Assembly: GCF_001442535.1 (NCBI RefSeq)
Contig: NZ_CP013141.1
Coordinates: 3,442,857-3,506,856 of the forward strand
Length of the DNA: 64,000 nucleotides
From: Lysobacter antibioticus
Lineage (GTDB): Bacteria; Pseudomonadota; Gammaproteobacteria; Xanthomonadales; Xanthomonadaceae
Direction of reading: 5' to 3'
Part shown: positions 52,864-62,327 of the stretch, one piece after another
Position numbering within the stretch: position 1 is the stretch's first letter
Layout of the letters: each line of letters begins with the position of its first letter
Notes under the pieces: generated by a model
Databases searched by the model: none
Seen by the model: the letters and a program-made list of their open reading frames with translations, nothing else
Told to the model about the DNA's origin: nothing
Made by a program: the position numbers and the translations under genes

Positions 52864-53104
52864 GACCCACCTCGTTGCCGCATTCGACGTCGCGCAGACG
52901 GATGACGCAGGCGTGCGGCATGGGGTTCGGGACGTCGTTGTCCGGCCCGGAGCGATCAGGCGATCCTTTGCTTCAGCCCGCAGCGGTCCCTGGCGCGACC
53001 GGCGATGGCCGCACAGGCTTGCTCCGCACCGGCTGTTCCCGGGCGATGTATCCCCATTCCGCTGAATGCACGCCCTCCCCGGGCGCCGCCAGATTCCGCA
53101 TATA
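52864..53104. other. Long leader of GEVED protein 2
   Basis: About 240 bases between the Clp box and the ATG, with no supported gene. On the minus strand TATATG directly follows the box and may be the -10. Confidence 0.45.
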
Positions 53105-53120
53105 TGTGATATGCATCACA
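53105..53120 (-). promoter_or_regulatory. Perfect CRP/Clp box upstream of GEVED protein 2
   Basis: TGTGA-TATGCA-TCACA is palindromic and matches all ten fixed CRP positions. It lies about 250 bases upstream of the ATG at 52863, next to a possible -10 (TATATG on the minus strand). This is the same regulator class as for the paralog. Confidence 0.7.
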
Positions 53121-53365
53121 AATATCATGCCAAACCCGAAGCCCAGTCAAGACGGGCGCGGAGGTTTGGCCGGAGAGGCATGTATTTGACGTGCAGGGCA
53201 GATCGCTGACGCACAGCGTCAATGTCTGCTTGGGTATTCAGGGACGGATCCGGCCTGCTCCGGGCGCAGTGACCCGCCTGCCGGCATCGGCAGTCGGCTC
53301 GATTGAGTCCATCGGGTCCATCGGGTCCATCGAGCCTGGCGGCCCCAGGCGGTGCGGCGCCTGGC

Positions 53366-54739
53366 TCAGACCTCCAGGGTCATCCCCGGCCGCGCCAGTT
53401 GCACCTCGATGCCGTAGCGCTCGCCTATCTCGCCGGCCAGCGCTTCGCGCGCCTTGTCTTCGCCGTGGACCAGGGCCAGTTGCGGGCGGCCGCCGATCTG
53501 GCCGTACCACTCGATCAGGCCCTTTTGGTCGGTGTGCGCCGACAGCCCGCCGATGGTGTGGCGCTGCGCGTTGGCGCGGACATCCTTGCCGTGGATGCGC
53601 ACCCACGGCGCGCCGTCTACTAGGCGCCGGCCGATCGTGCCTTCGGCTTGATAGCCGACGAACACCACATGGGTCTGCGGCTTGCCGAGGTTGTGCTTGA
53701 AGTGATGCAGGATGCGGCCGGCGTTGGCCATGCCGGAACCGGCGATGACGATGGCGCCGCGTTCGATGCGGTTGATCGCCATCGATTCTTCGGCGCTCGC
53801 GGTCAGGCGCAGGTTCGGCAGCTGGAACGGGTTGGGTTTGTCCTTCCACACTTGCAGCGCGTCTTCGTCGAACAACTGGGCATGGCGGTCGTAGACACCG
53901 ACCACCTTGGCCGCCATCGGGCTGTCGAGAAAGATCTGCCAGCGCGACAGGTTCCACTCGTCCCAGTACTTGGCGAACCAGTACAGCAGCTCCTGGCTGC
54001 GGCCCACCGCGAACGCCGGGATCAACACGTTGCCGCCATCGTTCCAGGCCTGTTCGAGGATGCGGCCGAGTTCGAGGATGGTTTCGGCGCGGTCTTTGTG
54101 CAGGCGGTCGCCGTAGGTCGATTCCATCAGCACCAGGTCGGCCTGCGCGATCGGCGCGGGGTCGCGCAGGATCGGCGTGCCCTTCGGCCCGATGTCGCCG
54201 GAGAACACCAGGGTCCGTCCGTCGGCTCGCAACTCGACCGCGGAGGAACCGAGGATATGCCCGGCCTCGCGGAATGCGATCTCGATGCCGGGCAGGATCG
54301 TGCGCGGGCTGTCGTAGGGCAAGGATTCGACCCGCTGCATGGTCGCCTCGACGTCTTCGCGCGTATACAGCGGCAACGCTTCGGGCTGTCCCTGCGCGCG
54401 CCGGCGGTTGCTGCGCTCGGTTTCGCTTTCGGCGATGGACGCCGAATCCAGCAGCATGATGCGCATCAAGTCGGCGGTCGCGGCCTGGGCATAGATCGGC
54501 CCGCGGAAACCCCGCCGCACCAGCAAGGGCACGCGGCCAATGTGGTCGATGTGGGCGTGGCTGATCACCAGCGCGTCCAACGCGGCGACGTCGAAAGCGA
54601 AGGGGTCGAAGTTGCGGCGCTCGGCTTCGGGGCTGCCCTGGATCATGCCGCAGTCGAGCAAGATGCGATGGCCGCCGGCCTCGACCTCGTGCAGGGAACC
54701 GGTGACTTCGCCGGCCGCGCCGTGGAAATGGACTCGCAT
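53366..54739 (-). CDS. Metallo-beta-lactamase-fold beta-CASP RNase-like protein
   Basis: The 457-residue cytoplasmic protein belongs to the group annotated as MBL fold with RNA specificity domain (YSH1/CPSF73-like). Zinc motifs are HAHIDH (61-66), GHILGSS with His161, and SGDIG with Asp182. The beta-CASP insert (about 200-390) is followed by FVGYQAEGTIGRRL and the final LSAHTDQ histidine. All catalytic residues seem present, so endo- or exonuclease activity on RNA is likely, though targets are unknown. The ATG at 54739 gives the typical MRVHFHGAAGEVTGS start. The frame is open 100 codons upstream without homology. It is divergent from the M13 peptidase gene. Confidence 0.92.
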   Translation of the reverse strand: MRVHFHGAAGEVTGSLHEVEAGGHRILLDCGMIQGSPEAERRNFDPFAFDVAALDALVISHAHIDHIGRVPLLVRRGFRGPIYAQAATADLMRIMLLDSASIAESETERSNRRRAQGQPEALPLYTREDVEATMQRVESLPYDSPRTILPGIEIAFREAGHILGSSAVELRADGRTLVFSGDIGPKGTPILRDPAPIAQADLVLMESTYGDRLHKDRAETILELGRILEQAWNDGGNVLIPAFAVGRSQELLYWFAKYWDEWNLSRWQIFLDSPMAAKVVGVYDRHAQLFDEDALQVWKDKPNPFQLPNLRLTASAEESMAINRIERGAIVIAGSGMANAGRILHHFKHNLGKPQTHVVFVGYQAEGTIGRRLVDGAPWVRIHGKDVRANAQRHTIGGLSAHTDQKGLIEWYGQIGGRPQLALVHGEDKAREALAGEIGERYGIEVQLARPGMTLEV

Positions 54740-55068
54740 GCAATGGGCTCCGCAGCTATCGACAAAGGCGAACGCTAGCACGGCCCCTGCGAAGGTCCCT
54801 GCCTGCGATCTGCACGCAAGCACCGCATCCGGCGGATCGCCGCGGATCGCCGTCCTGGGCTCGAATCGCTGGACTCGGCGCAGCGGCCACACAAACCGGG
54901 CAAAACTGAACGAATTCGCGCCACCCCACATGACCTTCGACACCCTTCCCGGCCCCGGAACGGGACTATCGTCCGCCCGTGATCCGGGCAAGACCGTGCA
55001 GCGCCGGTCCGAAATCCGCCACACTCCCGATTCGTATTTCGCCAACGCCTTTCCGGCTGGAGTCCGCT
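54740..55068. other. Divergent promoter region of the beta-CASP and M13 genes
   Basis: About 330 bases. Nothing beyond presumed promoters is visible. Open frames here are upstream extensions of the two flanking genes. Confidence 0.45.
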
Positions 55069-57177
55069 GTGACCTTCAAAAAACCGCAAGTCCTGCTGTT
55101 GTCCCTCGCTATCGCCACGGTCGTGGCCGCCTGCGGCAAGCAGGAAACCCCTGCCCCGACCGCGCCGGCCGCCGCCGACAAGCCGGCCGAAACCAGCGCG
55201 CTGAAGCTCGACGAGAGCAAGCTGCCGCCGGTCAACCGCTTCGTCGTCGCCGACCTGGACACCGCCAAGGACGCCTGCACCGACTTCGGCGGATACGTCA
55301 ACGGCAAGTGGCTCGCCGCCAACGCCATCCCGGGCGACCGCACTTCGTGGGGCGCTTTCGAAATGCTCGATGAGCGTTCCACCGCGGTGCAGCGCCAGAT
55401 CGCCGAACAAGCGGCGGCGGACAGCAAGGCCACCGGCGTGGAGAAGATCGTCGGCGACCTGTGGTCGACCGGCATGGACGCGGCCAAGATCAACGCCCAG
55501 GGCCTGGAGCCGCTGAAGGGCGACCTGGCCAAGATCGACACGCTCGACAGCGCCGAGAAGATCGCCGACTACCTGCGCAGCTCCGCCGCCACCGGCGACA
55601 ACCCGCTGTTCGGCTTCGGCGCCGAAGCCGACTTCAAGGATTCGGCCAACAACATCGCTTACGCATCGCAGGGCGGCCTGGGCCTGCCGGACACGCCGTA
55701 CTACTCCGACGCCAAGCACAAGGACAAGCTCGCCGCGTACGAGGCCCACATCGCCAAGGTACTCGAGCTCGGCGGCACGCCGGCGGCCGACGCCGCCAAG
55801 CAGGCCAAGGACGTGATCTCGTTCGAGACCCGCCTGGCCAAGGCCTCGAAGTCGCGCGAAGAGCTGTCGCGCGACGTCTCGCTGTACTACAACCCGGTCA
55901 GCCCGGCCGACGCCGACAAGCTGACGCCGAACTTCTCCTGGACCAAGTTCTTCGAGTCGCAGGGCGTGGCCCTGCCGAAGATGTTCTCGCTCGCGGTGCC
56001 GGCCTTCCACCAGGAAGTCAGCAAGATGATCGGCGAAGTCCCGGCCGAACAGTGGAAGGCCTACCTGCGCTTCCACGCCATCGATGGCGCCTCGCCGTAC
56101 CTGTCGGACGCCTTCGTCGAAGAGAACTTCAACTTCTACAGCAAGACCCTGCGCGGCCAGAAGGAACTGAAGGAACGCGGCAAGCGCGTGCTCGACACCA
56201 TCGAAGGCCAGGCCGGCGAAGCGCTGGGCCAGATGTACGTCAAGGTGGCCTTCACTCCGGAATCCAAGGAGCGCATGCAGACCCTGGTCAAGAACCTCAG
56301 CGAAGCCCTCAAGGTGCGCATCGAGAACCTGGCCTGGATGAGCGCCGACACCAAGAAGAAGGCGATCGAGAAGTGGGCCAGCTTCACGCCCAAGATCGGT
56401 TACCCGGACAAGTGGCGCGACTGGAACGGCCTGGCGACCAGCCGCGACAGCTACTACGCCAACGTCAAGGCGGCCAACGAGTTCAACTACAAGTGGAACC
56501 TGGGCAAGATCGGCAAGCCGGTCGACAAGACCGAATGGGGCATGCCGCCGCAGATGGTCAACGCCTACTACAACCCGCTGCAGAACGAGATCGTGTTCCC
56601 GGCCGCGATCCTGCAGCCGCCGTTCTTCGATCCGAAGGCCGACGACGCCACCAACTACGGCGGCATCGGCGCGGTGATCGGCCACGAGATGACCCACGGT
56701 TACGACGACCAGGGTTCGCGTTTCGGACCCACCGGCAATATGGAAGTGTGGTGGGCGCCGAGCGACGCCAAGGCGTTCTCGGGCCTGACCGACAAGCTGA
56801 TCCAGCAGTTCAACGCCTATGAAGCCGCCCCGGGCCAGCACGTCAACGGCAAGCACACCCTCGGCGAGAACATCGCCGACCTCGGCGGCCTGGCCACGGC
56901 CTACGACGCGATGAAGAAGGCCGCCGGCGACACCCCGGACCCGAAGACCGACGGTTTCACCCGCGACCAGCGCTTCTTCCTCAACTGGGCGACGGTGTGG
57001 CGCCGCAACTTCACCGCCGAAGAGATGAAGGTGCGTCTGCAGACCGACGAACACGCCCTGGCCAACTTCCGCGCGATCGGCGCGCCGTCGAACCTGCCGG
57101 CCTTCGCCGCCGCGTTCTCGTGCAAGCCGGGCCAGCCGATGGTCCGCGAGGGCGACAAGCAGGTGGTGATCTGGTGA
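55069..57177 (+). CDS. pepO: M13 family metalloendopeptidase (neprilysin/PepO-like lipoprotein)
   Basis: The 702-residue protein carries a lipoprotein signal peptide with lipobox VAAC (Cys22), placing it on the outer face of a membrane. The M13 N-terminal domain (about 70-450) begins CTDFGGYVNGKWL. The catalytic domain has HEMTH (539-543), ENIAD with Glu600 as third zinc ligand, and the VNAYYNPLQNEIVFPAAIL substrate-binding strand. It should be an active zinc endopeptidase on peptides or small proteins. A GTG start at 55069 with TGGAG upstream is chosen because it directly precedes the signal peptide. It is followed by a strong terminator and a degenerate paralog. Confidence 0.94.
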   Translation: MTFKKPQVLLLSLAIATVVAACGKQETPAPTAPAAADKPAETSALKLDESKLPPVNRFVVADLDTAKDACTDFGGYVNGKWLAANAIPGDRTSWGAFEMLDERSTAVQRQIAEQAAADSKATGVEKIVGDLWSTGMDAAKINAQGLEPLKGDLAKIDTLDSAEKIADYLRSSAATGDNPLFGFGAEADFKDSANNIAYASQGGLGLPDTPYYSDAKHKDKLAAYEAHIAKVLELGGTPAADAAKQAKDVISFETRLAKASKSREELSRDVSLYYNPVSPADADKLTPNFSWTKFFESQGVALPKMFSLAVPAFHQEVSKMIGEVPAEQWKAYLRFHAIDGASPYLSDAFVEENFNFYSKTLRGQKELKERGKRVLDTIEGQAGEALGQMYVKVAFTPESKERMQTLVKNLSEALKVRIENLAWMSADTKKKAIEKWASFTPKIGYPDKWRDWNGLATSRDSYYANVKAANEFNYKWNLGKIGKPVDKTEWGMPPQMVNAYYNPLQNEIVFPAAILQPPFFDPKADDATNYGGIGAVIGHEMTHGYDDQGSRFGPTGNMEVWWAPSDAKAFSGLTDKLIQQFNAYEAAPGQHVNGKHTLGENIADLGGLATAYDAMKKAAGDTPDPKTDGFTRDQRFFLNWATVWRRNFTAEEMKVRLQTDEHALANFRAIGAPSNLPAFAAAFSCKPGQPMVREGDKQVVIW

Positions 57178-57226
57178 TCCATCGCGGCGCGGCCCGAGGG
57201 CCGCGCCGCAACCGAGATGCGGAACG

Positions 57227-57255
57227 AAAGGCCCGGGATTCCCGGGCCTTTTTTC
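57227..57255 (+). terminator. Terminator after the M13 peptidase gene
   Basis: AAGGCCCGGGA/TCCCGGGCCTT with a very short loop is followed by TTTTTC, about 50 bases past the stop. Confidence 0.9.
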
Positions 57256-57484
57256 TTGGCTGAAGCCCTCATCCGGCCTGCGGCCACCTTCTCCGGCTCC
57301 GGCAAACGGGTGAGCGGAGGCCGCTCGCGAGCCATCGGCCCGCGCGCTCGCGAACGCGAGGCGTTCGGGCCAAGGCACAGGTGGGGGGTGAGGGCCATCG
57401 GCCAGTCCTCCCAACCGCCAAACCCGTTCATCGCCGTCACCGACGCAGTTGTTAAACTCCCGCATCCCCAGGATGGAATACGCG
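57256..57484. other. Spacer between the two M13 genes
   Basis: About 230 bases with no gene. The text CTCATCCGGCCTGCGGCCACC...GGTGAGGGCC resembles decayed copies of common intergenic repeats, but no second copy is in this window. Confidence 0.4.
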
Positions 57485-59500
57485 ATGTCGACCCTACGCC
57501 CGCTTGCCTGCGCCCTCGCCCTCAGCCTGATTGCCGGCCTGGCCTCGCCGACCGCCGATGCCGCCAAGAAGAAGGCCGCCGCCAAGCCCAAGGCGCCCGC
57601 CGCCGCATCGGCCTGCAGCGACTTCTATGCCAGCGCCAACGGCGACTGGCTGCGCAGCAACCCCTTGTCCGGCGCCGGTTCGGTGTCCTCGCTGGAAACC
57701 CTCGCCGCCAATGCGCGCAAGCAGCAGCTGGAACTGCTCAACAGCGCCATGACCGCGCCGCAGGGCAACGTGCAGAAGCTGCTCGGCGACTTCTGGGCCA
57801 GCGGCCTGGACGAAGCCGCGGTCGAGCGCGACGGCGCGCAGCCGATCGCCCCGCTGCTGGGCCGTATCAACGCGATCAAGAAGGCCAAGGAAATCCCGGC
57901 CTCGATCGCCGCGCTGCATCAGGTCGGTATCCCGGTCGCCTTCAACTTCGGCGCCGACATCGACCTGCAGGACCTGGAACGCCACATCGGCTATTTCAGC
58001 CAGGGCGGCCTCGGCCTGCCCGACCCGGCCTATTACACCCGCACCGACGCCGATACCCGTCAGTTGCTCGGCCACTACAACAACTACGTGCAGAAGATCC
58101 TGACCCTGACCGGCACGTCCAAGGACCAACTGGCGGCCGAGTCGCTGTTCGTGATCGATCTGGAAACCCGCATCGCCCGCGCCTCCAAATCGTTGCCGGA
58201 CCTGCGCGACCCGCGCGCCAACTACGCCCCGGTCGCGGTCGCCACCCTGGCCAAGCAGTACAAGAACCTGCAGCTGGGCGCCTTCCTCAAGGCCCAGGGC
58301 GTCACCGACGACAGCGTCTCGCTGGCAAACCCGCAATTGTTCGCCGAACTCGACAAGCTGCTCGGCAGCCTCAAGCCGGACCAGTGGAAGACCTATCTGC
58401 GCTGGCGCGTCGGCGATTCGATGGCGCCGTACCTGGCCAAGCCGTTCCGCGACGCCGAATTCGAGTTCCGCGGCCGCGTGCTGCGCGGGCATGCCGCGCC
58501 GGCGCCCCGTCAGCAGGCCGTGCTCGACGCGATCACCCTCGCCGCCGGCCCGATGGTCGGCCACGAATACGCCGCGCGTTATCTGCCGGCCGCCACCGAT
58601 GCGCGCGCCGAACAGATCGCCGCCCAGTTGCGCGACGCCTTGGGCAAGGCCATCGACGCCGACACCCGTTTCAGCGAGGCGGTCAAGCACGAAGCCCGCG
58701 CCAAGCTCGGCAAGCTCAAGATCGAAGTCGGCACGCCCAAGCGCGATCTCGACTACAGCGTGCAGCCGATGGGCCGCGGCAGCTTCGGCAGCAACATGCT
58801 GATCGCCTCGACCTGGCGCCACCGCGAGGAAATGAAGCGGATCGGTCGCGGCAACGCCGACCGTCGCTGGGACGTGCTGCCGCAGGAGCCGTCGCTGGCC
58901 TACGACATCGCCCAGAACCGCTTGATCGTGACCGCGGCGATGCTGCAGGCGCCGGTGCTCGACATGAGCAAGCCCGAGGCCGCGCAGTACGGCTCCTACG
59001 GCGCCCTGGTCGGCGCCGAGTTGACCCACGGCTTCGACAGCCGCGGCCGCTACGTCAACGCCAAACAGGAAGTGCGCGACTGGTGGACCCCGGCCGAAGT
59101 CTCGGCCTGGGACTCGCTCGCCGGCCGCGTCGCCGCGCAGTACGGCGCCGAGCCCTATCCGGGCCTCAACGGGGTCAAGGTCAACGGCAATCAGGTCCGC
59201 GAAGTCGCGATCGCCGACCAGGCCGGCGTCGAACTGGCATGGTCGGCGTTCCGCGCCGCGTCGCCGGCGGCGAGCAAGGACGCCGACCAGGCCTTCTTCC
59301 GCGCCTGGGCCGGCCTGTGGGCGCAGCAGCTGAGCCCGGAAGTCGCGGCGCAGCGTTCGGCCGCCGGCATCCATGCCCCGGGCCAGTGGCGCACCAACGT
59401 GCCGCTGTCGAACCTCGCCGCCTTCGGCGAGACTTTCGGCTGCAAGGCCGGCACCGCGATGCAGCGCAAGCCCGACCAACAGATCAAGGTGTTTCCCTGA
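57485..59500 (+). CDS. M13-like pseudo-peptidase (zinc site lost)
   Basis: The 671-residue secreted protein has a signal peptide (about 1-26, ending ADA) and a Lys/Ala-rich linker. The full M13 fold follows, starting ACSDFYASANGDWLRSNP. At the zinc site the expected HExxH reads AELTH (511-515), so the first His is lost. The expected ENxxD region reads EVAIAD with Glu and Asn replaced in alignment. The substrate strand is also altered (LAYDIAQNRLIVTAAML). It is therefore predicted to be catalytically dead, although the frame is intact over the whole length, implying selection for another role. ATG 57485 is chosen; an ATG 12 bases upstream falls in the ribosome binding site. It lies downstream of the active paralog, separated from it by a terminator. 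Confidence 0.88.
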   Translation: MSTLRPLACALALSLIAGLASPTADAAKKKAAAKPKAPAAASACSDFYASANGDWLRSNPLSGAGSVSSLETLAANARKQQLELLNSAMTAPQGNVQKLLGDFWASGLDEAAVERDGAQPIAPLLGRINAIKKAKEIPASIAALHQVGIPVAFNFGADIDLQDLERHIGYFSQGGLGLPDPAYYTRTDADTRQLLGHYNNYVQKILTLTGTSKDQLAAESLFVIDLETRIARASKSLPDLRDPRANYAPVAVATLAKQYKNLQLGAFLKAQGVTDDSVSLANPQLFAELDKLLGSLKPDQWKTYLRWRVGDSMAPYLAKPFRDAEFEFRGRVLRGHAAPAPRQQAVLDAITLAAGPMVGHEYAARYLPAATDARAEQIAAQLRDALGKAIDADTRFSEAVKHEARAKLGKLKIEVGTPKRDLDYSVQPMGRGSFGSNMLIASTWRHREEMKRIGRGNADRRWDVLPQEPSLAYDIAQNRLIVTAAMLQAPVLDMSKPEAAQYGSYGALVGAELTHGFDSRGRYVNAKQEVRDWWTPAEVSAWDSLAGRVAAQYGAEPYPGLNGVKVNGNQVREVAIADQAGVELAWSAFRAASPAASKDADQAFFRAWAGLWAQQLSPEVAAQRSAAGIHAPGQWRTNVPLSNLAAFGETFGCKAGTAMQRKPDQQIKVFP

Positions 59501-59538
59501 TCGAGGCGGCACGCAGCGAATCGCGATGAGCTATAACG

Positions 59539-59566
59539 AAAAAGCCCGGCGCAAGCCGGGCTTTTT
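59539..59566. terminator. Bidirectional terminator between convergent genes
   Basis: AAAAAGCCCGGC/GCCGGGCTTTTT with a 4-base loop lies between the M13-like gene and the convergent bpX6-like gene. The A/T flanks fit use on both strands. Confidence 0.9.
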
Positions 59567-59591
59567 CGTTGCCTGCCGTGGCCGCGCAAAC

Positions 59592-62327
59592 TCAGAGCAA
59601 GGACAGCCCGTGCACTTGCGTGCGCTGGGTGTCGATGTCCAACACCCGGCCCTGGTCGTCGTACAACAGCAGGCGACCGTCCTGCTCGCGCACCGACACC
59701 GCCGCGCCGTACGGCCAGTCGATCGCCGCCAGCGAGGCCGCGTCGTTGAAGCGGACCAAGTGGAAGCGCATCGCCTCCTCGCCGTACAGGCCGACCAGGA
59801 AACCGTTGGCGAGCGACTTGATGCTGCAGTCGCGCAGCTTGCCGAGTGCATGCGCGGACAGGTGTACGCTGCGCCGGTAGTTCGACCACGAATACGCCAG
59901 CCGCATGCCGTCGTCGTCGGCCGAAACATCGAGCAATTGCGCGCCGGTGATCGGGTGCAGCCGCAGGCGTTGCTCCAGGCTCTCTGGCACGGCGTCGCGC
60001 GAGCGCAGCGAGCGCCGCGGCAAGCGGTAATGCCAGCAACTCGCGCCGCGCGCGTCCTGGATCAGGAACAACTCGTCGGCGGCGAAATACTCGGCCGCGA
60101 TCACCCGGCTGTTGGGCTCGCTGACGCTCCACAGCACGTCCAGCGACGGCCGCGCCGCGTCGACCACCAGCAGGCGGTCGTTCGACACCAGCGACCAGGC
60201 GATGCCGTCGTAGCGATCGGCGGCGAACTGGATCGGCATCACCCCGAGGTCGGCGATCTCATGGTGGGCCAGATCCAGCCGTGCGATGCGCGACACCGCC
60301 TCACGCGGTGCGATCGCCAGCGCGACTTGCAGGCTGTCGGCGATCGCTAGCTTGTAGGCCGGCACCGCATAGCGGCGGACGCTGCGGCCGTGACGGTCGA
60401 TCACCGCGACACCGGCTTCGCCGAGCGCGGCGAGATAACGGCCCTCGCCGATGGCGACGACGTCGTGCGCGGTATGCAGCCCGGCCGCGGGCGCCTGCCA
60501 GCGTTGCTCGCCCTGGCTCTCCCAGAGCTTGCGCCCGGCCACCGCCGGCACGCCCCACGCGGGCAGATCGGCGCGCAGCCAAGGGTCGCCGGACAACTTC
60601 AGCAGACGCTCCAAGTGCTGACGATCGAGGGCGTTCGCGCAAGCGGCGCGATCGGCCGCGAGCGCGGGCAACACGCGGGTGGCGAGCATGCGCACGGCCT
60701 TGCCGCTGCTTTTGGACGCCAGCAGCGCTTCGGCCAGGGCCGCGCGCGGCAACGGCGGCGACGCCGGATCGGCCAGGGTCGCGATGCGCTCGGCGTAGTG
60801 TTCGATCGTGTCGGGCAGCAGACTCGCGCGCTGCACCAGGGCGCGCGCCGACAATTCGTCGCCGGCGGCCTCGGCCGCGAGCAACCAGCGTCCGGCCTGG
60901 TCGCGCAGTTCCGGCTCGGGCCAGACCGCATCGACCGCAGCCAGCCACTGCCCGCGCTCGACCAGCGCCTGGCCCCATTCGCCGCGCAGCCTGCGTGCGT
61001 GCTCGGGGTGATCTTTTTCCAGCATCGCGATCGCCGCGGCGAAGGCATTGTCGCGACGCGCGACCAGGATCGCGCGCTCGCTGTCGCCGGACAGCATCAA
61101 CAAACGGATGATGGTTTCCGCCGGCATGTCCCAGCTCAGCGCAAGCTCGGCCGCCTGCGCGTGACGCTGGTGGCGCACCAGATAATCCAGTGCTTCCTGG
61201 CGTGCGTTGAGCAGTTCGGCGAGCACGAATACGGCTTCGTCGATCTGGCCCTGGCGATCGAGTTTGTCGAAGGCCTGGCGATAGAGTTTGCGCAGGTGCT
61301 CGCGCTCGTAGTCGCCGAGGTTGATGTCGGTCGCGACCTGACGCTCGCCGCCGAGGCTGAGGTCGCCGCGCCGGCCCGGCGTGCCGAAGGCCTGGCCCAG
61401 CGAATCGCCACGGCCGTCGATCGGCAAGGCATTACGCAACGCCTCGCCGAGATCGCCTTTTTCGAACTGCGCCATCATCCGGCGCAGGTAGGCGCCCTGG
61501 CGCATGCCGATCAGTTTCGAAGCGCGGCTCGCCATCGCGAAACGCACCAAGGCCGAGCGCCAGGCCTGCGGCGCGCGCGGCGCCGATCGTGCGCGCAGGG
61601 TAGCGGCGGCACCGTTGCGCGCCTGGGTGCCGGCGTGACCGCCGCGCGCCTGCGCCGGCTCGCCCGACAAGCCCGGAAAACGCCGCAGCAGCCAGTCCGC
61701 CATGCCGTCGCGGGTGCCGGTGACGCGTTCGCGCAAGCTCGGCGGCGCATCGGCGCCCACACCGCCACGCGCACGGCGCAAGAACTCGCCCTGCTCCTTG
61801 CTCGGCGGCGGAATACGGTCGCCGAGCACTTCGCGCACGCGCTTGCCGGCGAGCCGGTCGTGACGCGTCGGGCGCAGGCTCAGGCGGCCGTCGTAGGTGT
61901 CGTGCAGGGCGTAGTCGTCGATGTCGATGACCAGCGAAGGGTCCAGCGCCTGCGCCTGGGCGAAGTGCAGCGGCTGCAATCGTCCGCCGACCACCAGTTG
62001 CACGTCGGCCGGCGCCAGCGCGGCGAGCTCGTCGGCGGTCAGCGGCCCCGCGTACAGGCCGTGCGCACCGATGCGGCATAACGGCACGCCGGCCGCCTCG
62101 CTGCATTGCATCGGCCGCGCCTGATCGAAACAGAGCACGTCGCCATCGTCGAAACGCCAGGCTCGGCAACCCATCGTCCAGGCTTGCAGAATGCGTTCGG
62201 CGCGCCGCTCCGGCGCCAGCCAGTCGGCGCCGAACCACAGCCCCGCCACCGGCTGCCAGCCTCGCCAGACCGGGTGGCGCACGGCCGTATCGGCCTGCGC
62301 CCCCGCATTGGTATTCGTTTCAGCCAT
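59592..62327 (-). CDS. bpX6-like protein of a predicted MoxR-vWA-beta-propeller ternary system
   Basis: The 911-residue cytoplasmic protein has no signal peptide or membrane helix. The N-terminal domain (about 17-160) has RHPVWRGWQPVAGLWFGADWL, a basic/aromatic core and LVVGGRLQPL, resembling domains annotated as bpX6. A basic linker (160-300) follows, then an alpha-helical repeat region (about 340-600) of TPR-like blocks (YRQAFDKLDRQGQIDEAVFVLAELL). The C-terminal part (620-911) looks like a beta-propeller with repeated IxxxDxxG-type blades. Such proteins belong to predicted NTP-dependent conflict systems with MoxR AAA+ ATPases. Its ATG overlaps the end of the next gene by 8 bases, so they are coupled. 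The domain name is from memory of the family, not a search, and is the least certain part. Confidence 0.65.
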   Translation of the reverse strand: MAETNTNAGAQADTAVRHPVWRGWQPVAGLWFGADWLAPERRAERILQAWTMGCRAWRFDDGDVLCFDQARPMQCSEAAGVPLCRIGAHGLYAGPLTADELAALAPADVQLVVGGRLQPLHFAQAQALDPSLVIDIDDYALHDTYDGRLSLRPTRHDRLAGKRVREVLGDRIPPPSKEQGEFLRRARGGVGADAPPSLRERVTGTRDGMADWLLRRFPGLSGEPAQARGGHAGTQARNGAAATLRARSAPRAPQAWRSALVRFAMASRASKLIGMRQGAYLRRMMAQFEKGDLGEALRNALPIDGRGDSLGQAFGTPGRRGDLSLGGERQVATDINLGDYEREHLRKLYRQAFDKLDRQGQIDEAVFVLAELLNARQEALDYLVRHQRHAQAAELALSWDMPAETIIRLLMLSGDSERAILVARRDNAFAAAIAMLEKDHPEHARRLRGEWGQALVERGQWLAAVDAVWPEPELRDQAGRWLLAAEAAGDELSARALVQRASLLPDTIEHYAERIATLADPASPPLPRAALAEALLASKSSGKAVRMLATRVLPALAADRAACANALDRQHLERLLKLSGDPWLRADLPAWGVPAVAGRKLWESQGEQRWQAPAAGLHTAHDVVAIGEGRYLAALGEAGVAVIDRHGRSVRRYAVPAYKLAIADSLQVALAIAPREAVSRIARLDLAHHEIADLGVMPIQFAADRYDGIAWSLVSNDRLLVVDAARPSLDVLWSVSEPNSRVIAAEYFAADELFLIQDARGASCWHYRLPRRSLRSRDAVPESLEQRLRLHPITGAQLLDVSADDDGMRLAYSWSNYRRSVHLSAHALGKLRDCSIKSLANGFLVGLYGEEAMRFHLVRFNDAASLAAIDWPYGAAVSVREQDGRLLLYDDQGRVLDIDTQRTQVHGLSLL

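Noticed and set aside
57178..57484. Possible mobile-element remnant between the M13 genes
   Set aside because: No terminal repeats, no transposase fragment and no second copy in the window.
54775..57591. Long minus-strand open frame opposite the M13 peptidase
   Set aside because: It is a shadow of a GC-rich gene. The M13 motifs are on the plus strand.
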